This document shows, one piece after another, positions 5,489-11,738 of a DNA stretch of 11,738 nucleotides. Source of the stretch: Flectobacillus sp. (lineage in GTDB: Bacteria; Bacteroidota; Bacteroidia; Cytophagales; Spirosomataceae). Location: NCBI GenBank assembly GCA_029865665.1, contig JARXAV010000119.1:1-11738 (forward strand), read 5' to 3'. Under the pieces are notes generated by a model. That model saw only the letters and a list, made by a program, of their open reading frames with translations. It ran no database searches and had not been told where the DNA came from. Numbering within the stretch: the stretch's first letter is position 1; the number at the start of each line of letters is the position of its first letter. The translations under genes and the position numbers were made by a program.

Positions 5489-7360
5489 ATGAACTTCAAA
5501 TTCCTTAATTTCTTAACCCTCTTAGTATGCCTAACGGTTGGAAACCTCTTTGGTCAAAAAGTTAATCAATCAGCAAACTATCAGTTTTTTGTTGATTTGA
5601 ATAAAGTTCAACACGATAAATTGGAAGTGGTTTTAATCACACCCAAAATCAATCAAGACGAAATTGTTTATAACTTACCTAAAATTGTTCCAGGTACGTA
5701 TGCCAATTATGATTTTGGTCGTTATGTGTCTAATTTCAGGGCTTTTAATGCAGCAGGAAAAGCACTTTCGGTTGAAAAAGTAAATGCCAATAGTTATAAA
5801 ATTAAGGGAGCGAAGACGCTTACTAAAGTTAGCTATTTGGTAGATGATTCATGGGATTCTCCCGAAATCAAAGGCGAATACATCTTTGAACCAGCAGGTA
5901 CTGACATCGAAAAAGATTCCTTGTTTGCGATTAATACCCACGGTTTCTTTGGGTATTTCGACAACCTAAAAAAGGTCGCTTACGAAGTAACATTCACGAA
6001 ACCAGCAGGTTTTTATGGCTCAACATCCATGACAGCGGTGAAATCTGATGACAAAGCGGATACCTTCACAACCTCAACTTATAACGATTTAGTGGATGCT
6101 CCCATCATGTATTCAAAGCCCGATACAACGATTTTGAAAGTGGGTGGTGCAGATATTTTGATTTCGGTTTATTCGCCTAACAAACAGGCAACTTCTGCGG
6201 AGATTGCTGCGAATGTGAAAACCTTATTGGAAGCTCAAAAAGAATATTTAGGAGGGACATTGCCTATTAAGAAATACGCATTCATCATCGTGTTGTCTGA
6301 TAATTTGAAAAACGGTAGCTATGGTGCTTTAGAGCATTCGTATTCTTCGTTCTATTATTTGCCAGAATCGTCTTCAGAAGAATTGTCGCAAACGGTGAAA
6401 GATGTGTGTTCGCACGAGTTTTTCCACATTGTTACCCCTTTGAGTATTCATGCAGAAGAAATTGGGAATTTCGATTTTAACCAACCGAAAATGTCAAAAC
6501 ATTTGTGGATGTATGAAGGAATGACCGAATATGCAGCGGGACACATGCAAATCAAATACGGTTTAATCGAATTGCCGATGTATTTGAATATGTTGAGAAA
6601 CAAGATTTCTAACATGAACGACCGTTATAAAGATACGCTTCCGTTTACAGAAATGAGTGCGGATGTCTTGGATAAATACAAAGACCAGTATCAAAATGTG
6701 TATGAAAAAGGAGCTTTGATAGGTTTGTGTTTAGATATTAAGTTACGTCAGCTTTCGGGTGGAAAGTACGGAACGCAAAACCTAATGCGTGATTTGTCAA
6801 AATATTACGGAAAAGATAAGTCATTTAACGATGCGGAGTTGTTCGATAAAATCACCGAGATAACAGGTTTTCCAGAAATTCGTACGTTCTTTAAAACGTA
6901 TGTAGAAGGAAATAAGCCTTTGCCGTTAGTAGAAATTTTGGGTAGTGTAGGAATTGATTACGCAAAAAGCCAAAAGAAAAGAGAAAAGTCGTTGGGCGTT
7001 TCGGTGTATAACTTAGGGGTAAATCCAGAAACAAAAGGGATTTTTATTATTGACGAAGACGGTATTGATGAATTTGGTGCTAAACTAGGCTTAAAAGCAG
7101 GAGACGAATTTGTTTCGTTGAACGGAAAACCACTAGGTTTAGAAACCTTCCGTGACACGAGAACGTACTTTATGAAAGAGGTAAAAGATGGCGATCCTGT
7201 TGAAATGGTGGTTTTACGTAAGCAAGGAGATAAAAAAGTAGAGACAAAATTAACGACTCCTTTATTCATTCCTGAAATTACAGAAAAGAATATCCTAACG
7301 CCTAAAGCAAACCCAACAGAAGCAGAAATTGCTCTTTTGAAGGCTTGGTTAATGCCGTAG
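5489..7360 (+). CDS. Exported M61-family (glycyl aminopeptidase-like) metallopeptidase with PDZ domain
   Basis: The chosen ATG gives a 623-residue protein starting with a signal peptide (MNFKFLNFLTLLVCLTVGNLFG, to about residue 22). An open extension upstream to 5333 would bury this signal and was rejected. The N-terminal beta-rich domain of M61 enzymes covers about residues 25-230. The catalytic domain follows, with GALEH (279-283, the counterpart of the M1 GAMEN substrate motif) and the zinc motif HEFFH (309-313). The likely third zinc ligand is E343 in YEGMTEY. A PDZ domain lies at about 500-590 (GIFIIDEDGIDEFGAKLGLKAGDEF). Activity as a zinc aminopeptidase or endopeptidase in the periplasm is expected from the family; the natural substrate is unknown. 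The catalytic residues are intact. The gene stands alone, closed by the terminator at 7382-7418. Confidence 0.93.
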   Translation: MNFKFLNFLTLLVCLTVGNLFGQKVNQSANYQFFVDLNKVQHDKLEVVLITPKINQDEIVYNLPKIVPGTYANYDFGRYVSNFRAFNAAGKALSVEKVNANSYKIKGAKTLTKVSYLVDDSWDSPEIKGEYIFEPAGTDIEKDSLFAINTHGFFGYFDNLKKVAYEVTFTKPAGFYGSTSMTAVKSDDKADTFTTSTYNDLVDAPIMYSKPDTTILKVGGADILISVYSPNKQATSAEIAANVKTLLEAQKEYLGGTLPIKKYAFIIVLSDNLKNGSYGALEHSYSSFYYLPESSSEELSQTVKDVCSHEFFHIVTPLSIHAEEIGNFDFNQPKMSKHLWMYEGMTEYAAGHMQIKYGLIELPMYLNMLRNKISNMNDRYKDTLPFTEMSADVLDKYKDQYQNVYEKGALIGLCLDIKLRQLSGGKYGTQNLMRDLSKYYGKDKSFNDAELFDKITEITGFPEIRTFFKTYVEGNKPLPLVEILGSVGIDYAKSQKKREKSLGVSVYNLGVNPETKGIFIIDEDGIDEFGAKLGLKAGDEFVSLNGKPLGLETFRDTRTYFMKEVKDGDPVEMVVLRKQGDKKVETKLTTPLFIPEITEKNILTPKANPTEAEIALLKAWLMP

Positions 7361-7381
7361 GGAATACGTAAAATATCAAAT

Positions 7382-7418
7382 AAAACGAGGCTGTACCGAC
7401 AAAGTACAGCCTCGTTTT
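7382..7418. terminator. Bidirectional intrinsic terminator between convergent genes
   Basis: AAAACGAGGCTGTAC (7382-7396) and GTACAGCCTCGTTTT (7404-7418) form a perfect 15-bp stem with the 7-nt loop CCGACAA. T-rich sequence follows on both strands. It sits 22 nt after the M61 stop and 15 nt before the stop of the convergent minus-strand gene, so it can end transcription in both directions. Confidence 0.95.
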
Positions 7419-7432
7419 GTTTAATCGTCTTC

Positions 7433-9340
7433 CTATTTGAAACCTCCTAAATAGATTTCTTTGATAAAAATTCGATTGGCAAAGCCCATATTAATATCTA
7501 CTTTGTCGATACGCTCTTCAAAAAAAGTATCTCCATAGTAATCTTCAATTTGATATTGAATACGATGAGGAATTTTACCGCTATTGAGTGAAATAAGCTC
7601 TCGATAATCATCGTATATTTTTCTTTCCATCGATATTTTCTTGCCGTCTTCGTAGAGAACCGTTTCCGAAGAAATAATGGTGAAATTGCCTTTATCAATA
7701 TACAAATGATGTTCCTTCTTAGGAATAGAGCGGTTGGCTGCATTCACCGTTTTTTCGATATAACTCAAATGATAACATAGTTTTCCATTAGAAAAGACAT
7801 CTTCTTGTAATTCGAAATTATTCCATAAATCCAAGCGGAACGAAGTCATTACATAGAGTGGAACAAGCTTTTCCATACTATCCCAATAGTCGCCATTAGA
7901 GATTTTTTTCCATTTCTCACCCGATACTCGGTCGTCGTGTTTCCATGCTTCAATGCCATTGATGACAAAGAAATAATTGTCAGGCATTTTCTTTTTTAGT
8001 AAAAAATTGGCAAAAGCCCCACACCATTTATCTTCAGAAGTAGGCACGTTACTGTCTTCAAAACGAAGGGTAGAAGTTAAGTGAACCTTTTCAACGCCTT
8101 TCAATATCTGACTACCCCCAAAACCTTCAATTAGTTTGCTTAGGATTGGTGCATTTTGTTGAAAAGCCGCCGAGTCCAGTAGATTGTTCCATTTCGTTTG
8201 CATGTTGGCTAACTGGGCAGAACGATTATTTTTTTCTTGTTCCCAATCTGCTTCATCCCGTTCTATTTTTTCAAAAAAAGCGAGTCTAGCGTCTTCTTTT
8301 TCTTGCTTCATATCTTCTTGAATTTTGAAGCCTAATTTGCTGAGTTCGCTAAAGCGTGAGGTGTGAGCTCTAATTTTATTCACGACAAACGCATTTTGAT
8401 TAAGCCTAGCGATAAGTTCATATCCCCAAGATTTTCTGAAATCATTCTTGACAAGTAAATCAGCAAAGAAAAGACTTCTTTCTTTTTCTTCCAGTAGAAA
8501 GTAGGTTTCGGCTAAATTATTCGTGACAATAAAACGAAGTTTTTCATTCTCAGGAGATTGCGTATATTTTACAAGCAATCCTTCCAGGTAATTCAAATGG
8601 GTGTTTAATCTAGTTTTATCCAAGCCTTTTTCAAGTGTCATTTGTTTTAATTGACTGCTTATTTCTGTTTCAAAAGCCAGTAAAGAAGTATATTCTGGGT
8701 GTTCTTTATTGGTCATCCAAACAAAGGTTTCTTTGTCTGACTTGATACTAAAGCCGATTGTCCGATTCAACTTCGCTTGAATTTTATAGAGGGCTATATT
8801 AATAGCCTTTTCACTTTCTGCACCGAACTCATTTTTGATAGCAGCATTAGCAAGTTGGGTTTGTACATCTTTTTTAGTACCATAAGTATAATATAGAATC
8901 TTTTCAAGAGTCGAAATATCTTCTTTGTATAAGCTATTACCCTGATATTTTACTTCAACATTAATCGTGATTTTAAACGATACCATCGGAGAAAATGTGT
9001 AGGTGTTATTTTGGCGATTATATACTGAATCAATGTTATTTCTTAGATATTTGGGTTCTTGAATGGTGAGATAAATTTTCACTTTCCCATTTTCATTATC
9101 TTTTAAGTAGCCATCAAGCTGGAAAAAATCTCGTTTGATATTTTTTTCTGCCACAGATATTTCTCCGTCGAATTTTACATAAAGGGCTTGTGTCAGAACA
9201 TCGTCCAAAATGGCGTTTTCTGGGAATGATATGGAGTTAATCCAAAAATTCTGTTTCGTGAATTTAATTTTTTCCTGACTAAACGTCTTTGATACACCAA
9301 TGAGTAGCAGGATTAGCAGTAGTAGTGTGTTCTTTTTCAT
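7433..9340 (-). CDS. Uncharacterised exported protein with coiled coil and LolA-like C-terminal domain
   Basis: I do not recognise this 635-residue protein as a named family. It opens with a signal peptide (MKKNTLLLLILLLIGVSKTFSQ). Residues about 30-135 are beta-rich (DFFQLDGYL, VKIYLTIQEP). Residues about 220-320 look helical and TPR-like (NNLAETYFLLEEKERSLFFA). A charged coiled coil at about 340-385 is rich in Glu, Lys and Arg. From about 399 the sequence resembles LolA/LolB-type half-barrel proteins: LIEGFGGSQILKGVEKVHL, then alternating strands such as HHLYIDKGNFTIISS and RIQYQIEDYYGDTFFEERI. A periplasmic, lipid- or lipoprotein-related role is only inferred from that fold. The ATG at 9340-9338 was chosen. 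TTG (9361) and GTG (9358) starts upstream fall inside the terminator hairpin and precede the signal peptide. It lies downstream of the beta-propeller gene on the same strand, with the terminator at 9346-9380 between them. Confidence 0.85.
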   Translation of the reverse strand: MKKNTLLLLILLLIGVSKTFSQEKIKFTKQNFWINSISFPENAILDDVLTQALYVKFDGEISVAEKNIKRDFFQLDGYLKDNENGKVKIYLTIQEPKYLRNNIDSVYNRQNNTYTFSPMVSFKITINVEVKYQGNSLYKEDISTLEKILYYTYGTKKDVQTQLANAAIKNEFGAESEKAINIALYKIQAKLNRTIGFSIKSDKETFVWMTNKEHPEYTSLLAFETEISSQLKQMTLEKGLDKTRLNTHLNYLEGLLVKYTQSPENEKLRFIVTNNLAETYFLLEEKERSLFFADLLVKNDFRKSWGYELIARLNQNAFVVNKIRAHTSRFSELSKLGFKIQEDMKQEKEDARLAFFEKIERDEADWEQEKNNRSAQLANMQTKWNNLLDSAAFQQNAPILSKLIEGFGGSQILKGVEKVHLTSTLRFEDSNVPTSEDKWCGAFANFLLKKKMPDNYFFVINGIEAWKHDDRVSGEKWKKISNGDYWDSMEKLVPLYVMTSFRLDLWNNFELQEDVFSNGKLCYHLSYIEKTVNAANRSIPKKEHHLYIDKGNFTIISSETVLYEDGKKISMERKIYDDYRELISLNSGKIPHRIQYQIEDYYGDTFFEERIDKVDINMGFANRIFIKEIYLGGFK

Positions 9341-9345
9341 AGGAC

Positions 9346-9380
9346 AAAAAAATGCCACCAAATCAGATTTGATGGCATTT
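9346..9380 (-). terminator. Intrinsic terminator after the beta-propeller gene
   Basis: On the minus strand AAATGCCATCAAA (9380-9368) pairs with TTTGGTGGCATTT (9362-9350) through 13 bp including one U-G pair, with a 5-nt loop (TCTGA), and the 3' arm runs into seven T (9352-9346). It begins 18 nt after the propeller stop at 9399 and ends only 5 nt before the next start codon at 9340. It may therefore attenuate, rather than fully stop, transcription into the downstream gene. No separate TAnnTTTG promoter for that gene was found between 9340 and 9480. Confidence 0.85.
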
Positions 9381-9398
9381 AGATTTATTTGGTAATTC

Positions 9399-11300
9399 TT
9401 ATTTCTTGTTATTAAATACTTGAATGGTATTGTTTAATACATAGAAAATATTCTGCGTCGCTGGATCAACCTCATACAAAGGTCTATCGTTTTGGAAGAT
9501 TAATTTATCAACCTCAACACCATCGGCTTTTCTTACTTTAACCAATACTTTTGCTCCACTAGGGTCTTTTGCATAGATATAAGAGAAATCTTTGTTTTGT
9601 TTCATCGCATTGAAACGAGAGCCATAACGATTTGCTAATTGTCCTAATGCAGCAGATGCCGCCCCTGAAACCGCTGATTCTGTTAGTTTAGCATTATCTT
9701 TTTCCTTGATAACTGATTTTCTAGGAACGCCATTTTCATCACGGTAAGTCATCGTAATTTCAGAACCTTCAAAGCCACTTACTACAGCATTTGCACCTGC
9801 AGCAAAGCTACCTATCATGGCTGCCCCTTTGATTAGTTGACGGTTGCCTTCACCTGGTTGCGTATAGACGTTGTGATATTTCACTTTTCCATCAAGGCCA
9901 ACGCTCATTACTTCTACAGGACCAGCTAATACCACACCCCAAGGGAACATTTCAATGTTGTTTAATTCTTTCTCTTTCTTGATGTTTACTTTTGCAAACG
10001 GCTCTGGTTTGTCATCAATTGAAGGGTCGAATTTATATAATTCTTCATCGTTATATACTAAATACGAATTTGTTTTTTCGTCGTAAGTAGGCAATACAGG
10101 TCTTGAATTATTGAATTTAATATTACGTTTCCAAAGCTTACGACCACTTTTGTAGTCAACCATATTTCCGTAAGTTCCTGTTAAATACATTACTTTATCA
10201 CCTACTTTTCCTAAATAATAAATTGGATCTTCTTTGTCATCGGCAATTTCAATAAAGCTTTTCCAAAGTTTTTCACCGTTTTTATTAATCAACATCATTT
10301 CATTTTCAGCTACGTATAAGAAATCTTGGTCAATCGGAATAACTCTTTTCAAACCGTCACCACGAGCATCTTTTTTCCATACTTTTTCTCCTGTTTTTAA
10401 GTCAAAGAAATTAAAGCCACCATAGTGTGCAATTAATAATTTTGTACCCCAGTCTTCTAAGTAAACGATACGTTTCGTTTTGATGGATTCTTCCCAAATA
10501 CTTTTTCCTGTTTCTGTGTTTAATACGTTTAAGTATTCTTTTGTGGACATTCCCCCTTTGCTGTTCACCACCACAATGTTTTTATCATTTTGAGTAGGGA
10601 AAAACTTCGTGTACTCTTCTTCTCCCGTCCAGTTTAACTTACCTGAGACTTTATTGAACGAGTACAATTTGCCATAAAGTAAATAGTAAATCGTATTTCC
10701 GTTGATGCGGGCAATATTAGTATTAGCAGATTCTTTCAAAGAAAAACTGAATAAAGACTTCGCCTTACTAACAGGAGTATTCCATTTTAAAGCACCCGTC
10801 TTCATGTCTAATAAAGCAATAGACATATTGTCTCCTGTTTTCAAAGTCAATAGATATTCGTCTGATTCTGGGATGAAATCAGATTGGAATACCCAAAAGG
10901 ATTCTTTGGAAGAATTATACACGATTTTACCTGTTTCGGTATTGATAATCATGTATTTAGAGTTAATAAATGCTTCAACGTACGGGCTATTAGGCACGCT
11001 CGTTAATTCTTTTTTCTCTTTGAATACTTTTCCAAACTCAGGGTCTGTTAAAATATCTACGGCAGAGGTTGCACCAAAATCTTCCTTTGTAAGCGTCCAA
11101 ACGATTTTCTTTGATTCAGCATCAATTCCTTTCAGTGTAGAGCCTTCTTTGAAGACCAAGACGCCTGTAATTTCATTCTGTACTAAATCTTGGATTTTGC
11201 CTTCTGTGGTGATAACTTCGTCATAAGTACGTTGTGCGAAGGTTGGCACAGTGAGTGTGAGCAATAGACAACACGCAATTGCTTGTGTAAACTTTTTCAT
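9399..11300 (-). CDS. Exported PQQ-like beta-propeller protein with Ala/Gly-rich insertion
   Basis: This 633-residue protein has a signal peptide (MKKFTQAIACCLLLTLTVPTFAQ). It then carries a series of PQQ/BamB-type blade motifs of the form Gly-x-x-x-Trp/Tyr: KKIVW 64-68, GKIVY 124-128, GALKW 169-173, GKLNW 220-224, GKSIW 265-269, GEKVW 304-308, GEKLW 342-346, GRKLW 386-390 and GKVKY 471-475. These indicate a propeller of about eight blades, presumably in the periplasm. The repeat resembles BamB, but the protein is longer than BamB (about 390 residues), lacks a lipobox cysteine, and has no enzyme residues I can identify, so a binding or scaffold role is more likely than dehydrogenase activity. 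Residues about 484-570 break the pattern with two Ala/Gly-rich helical stretches before propeller-like sequence resumes. It has its own promoter (11430-11462) and terminator (9346-9380). Confidence 0.9.
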   Translation of the reverse strand: MKKFTQAIACCLLLTLTVPTFAQRTYDEVITTEGKIQDLVQNEITGVLVFKEGSTLKGIDAESKKIVWTLTKEDFGATSAVDILTDPEFGKVFKEKKELTSVPNSPYVEAFINSKYMIINTETGKIVYNSSKESFWVFQSDFIPESDEYLLTLKTGDNMSIALLDMKTGALKWNTPVSKAKSLFSFSLKESANTNIARINGNTIYYLLYGKLYSFNKVSGKLNWTGEEEYTKFFPTQNDKNIVVVNSKGGMSTKEYLNVLNTETGKSIWEESIKTKRIVYLEDWGTKLLIAHYGGFNFFDLKTGEKVWKKDARGDGLKRVIPIDQDFLYVAENEMMLINKNGEKLWKSFIEIADDKEDPIYYLGKVGDKVMYLTGTYGNMVDYKSGRKLWKRNIKFNNSRPVLPTYDEKTNSYLVYNDEELYKFDPSIDDKPEPFAKVNIKKEKELNNIEMFPWGVVLAGPVEVMSVGLDGKVKYHNVYTQPGEGNRQLIKGAAMIGSFAAGANAVVSGFEGSEITMTYRDENGVPRKSVIKEKDNAKLTESAVSGAASAALGQLANRYGSRFNAMKQNKDFSYIYAKDPSGAKVLVKVRKADGVEVDKLIFQNDRPLYEVDPATQNIFYVLNNTIQVFNNKK

Positions 11301-11429
11301 TGTAAAGGTTATTATTTTGATGAATTAAATAAGGATTAGATGAGACTACAATAACATATAAAAAGGTCTAGCGACGAATAGAGTCCATAGGGTATTAAAT
11401 AGTGTTTAGTGTAGAAACAAATAACGTTG

Positions 11430-11462
11430 CAAATATAGATAAAGGGATTATACTTTACCAAA
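11430..11462 (-). promoter_or_regulatory. Promoter of the beta-propeller gene (-33 TTTG, -7 TATATTTG)
   Basis: On the minus strand TTTG (11462-11459) is followed after 21 nt by TATATTTG (11437-11430), an exact TAnnTTTG match with near-normal Bacteroidota spacing. Transcription should start near 11424, leaving a leader of about 124 nt before the ATG at 11300. Confidence 0.6.
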
Positions 11463-11510
11463 AAACACAGGATTTTAATTTGTTACGATTCTTTTCCAAA
11501 GCAAAAACAA

Positions 11511-11518
11511 TAACTTTG
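11511..11518 (+). promoter_or_regulatory. Candidate -7 box for glyQS
   Basis: TAACTTTG is an exact TAnnTTTG match 90 nt upstream of the glyQS ATG. A TTTG at 11479-11482 is too far away (28 nt) for a normal -33 box, and the nearest alternative is a T-run at 11492-11495. Initiation near 11525 would place the whole leader element at 11542-11600 inside the transcript. Confidence 0.5.
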
Positions 11519-11541
11519 TAGGAAATTCAGAAAAGCACCCC

Positions 11542-11600
11542 ATCCCCGAAGGGGAAGCTTGCAAATTAACTTAAACTGTCCTTTCGGGGGTTGAGGACAG
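11542..11600 (+). promoter_or_regulatory. Structured 5' leader candidate of glyQS (shared form with the M61 leader)
   Basis: CCCC-GAA-GGGG (11544-11554) can form a tight 4-bp hairpin. CTGTCCT (11576-11582) and AGGACAG (11594-11600) form a perfect 7-bp stem whose loop carries TTCGGGGG. The upstream ATCCCCGA can pair with TCGGGG in that loop, giving competing or pseudoknotted folds. The stem base is 8 nt before the ATG, close enough to affect ribosome access. There is no T-box signature, so amino-acid sensing through tRNA is not claimed. Confidence 0.45.
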
Positions 11601-11608
11601 ATATTACC

Positions 11609-11738
11609 ATGGCAGAACCAAAAAACGATACCGCTTCAGCGTTAAAAGACATTATTTCACATGCCAAAGAATATGGCTTTGTGTTCCCTTCTTCTGAAAT
11701 TTATGACGGACTTCAGGCCGTTTATGACTATGGTCAGA
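11609..11738 (+). CDS. glyQS: Glycine--tRNA ligase, single-chain class II type (N-terminal part, cut by right edge)
   Basis: The reading frame starts at ATG 11609 and stays open to the window end, giving 43 complete codons. The visible sequence (MAEPKNDTASALKDIISHAKE, then YGFVFPSSEIYDGLQAVYDYG) matches the conserved N-terminus of the dimeric single-chain glycyl-tRNA synthetase, including the FVFPSSEIYGG-like motif of the class II core, here with Asp in place of the first Gly. The enzyme charges tRNA-Gly in the cytoplasm and is essential. Full-length members are about 450-520 residues, so most lies outside the window. The start follows directly on the leader hairpin at 11542-11600. No upstream in-frame alternative is better supported. 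Confidence 0.93.
   Translation, partial: MAEPKNDTASALKDIISHAKEYGFVFPSSEIYDGLQAVYDYGQ

Larger units (their letters stand above)
11301..11608. other. Divergent promoter region between the propeller gene and glyQS
   Basis: This 308-base stretch carries no gene. It contains a minus-strand promoter (11430-11462), a plus-strand -7 box (11511-11518) and the glyQS leader element (11542-11600). The minus-strand leader to the propeller ATG is about 120 nt. I see no convincing hairpin or known riboswitch in it. Confidence 0.6.

Noticed and set aside
9341..9361. TTG or GTG starts extending the LolA-like protein by 6-7 residues
   Set aside because: These codons lie in the terminator hairpin and U-run; the ATG at 9340 directly starts a typical signal peptide.
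10702..11226. Long plus-strand open frame (174 codons) inside the beta-propeller gene
   Set aside because: It is antisense to a well-supported propeller with regular blade motifs, and its translation looks like the mirror of that coding sequence.
11519..11608. T-box riboswitch ahead of glyQS
   Set aside because: The leader is under 100 nt and lacks the T-box conserved bulge and a terminator/antiterminator pair; T-boxes are not expected in this phylum.
1..11738. CRISPR array, tRNA, rRNA, transposase or prophage genes
   Set aside because: No regular spaced repeats, cloverleaf-like sequence, rRNA segment or mobile-element protein was seen on either strand.

Overview
The window looks like a chromosomal piece of a Bacteroidota genome, probably Cytophagales-like. 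The base composition is AT-rich. Promoters match the Bacteroidota -7 box (TAnnTTTG), and ribosome-binding sites are not obvious. The gene families also fit: an outer-membrane beta-barrel protein with an N-terminal carboxypeptidase-regulatory-like domain, a LytS/LytTR two-component pair, an M61 peptidase, a Tat-exported phosphocholine-specific phospholipase C and a single-chain glycyl-tRNA synthetase. The genus cannot be fixed from this sequence alone.

Layout, left to right. (1) 1-491, minus: the N-terminal part of a phospholipase C that runs off the left edge. (2) 773-2555, minus: a LytTR response regulator and a LytS-type histidine kinase that overlap by 20 nt. (3) 2769-5180, plus: an 803-residue outer-membrane beta-barrel protein, divergent from the two-component pair. 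The shared intergenic region carries two 9-nt direct repeats resembling a LytTR-regulator binding site. (4) 5181-5488: a non-coding stretch packed with inverted repeats, including an 83-nt MITE-like element. (5) 5489-7360, plus: an exported M61 peptidase with a PDZ domain, closed by a perfect bidirectional terminator at 7382-7418. (6) 7433-9340 and 9399-11300, minus: two exported proteins of about the same size, an unrecognised one with a LolA-like C-terminus and a PQQ-type beta-propeller, separated by an intrinsic terminator. (7) 11301-11608: a divergent promoter region. (8) 11609-11738, plus: the start of glycyl-tRNA synthetase, running off the right edge.

Most products are exported or envelope-located, so the window reads as an envelope-maintenance neighbourhood rather than a mobile island. 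I see no transposase, integrase, phage gene, CRISPR array, tRNA or rRNA. The most interesting signals are non-coding: the LytTR-like repeats, the MITE-like inverted repeat, and a structurally similar 5' leader in front of two unrelated genes (the M61 peptidase and glycyl-tRNA synthetase). No clear new multi-gene defence or metabolic system is visible. The nearest candidate is the pair of uncharacterised exported proteins at 7433-11300.
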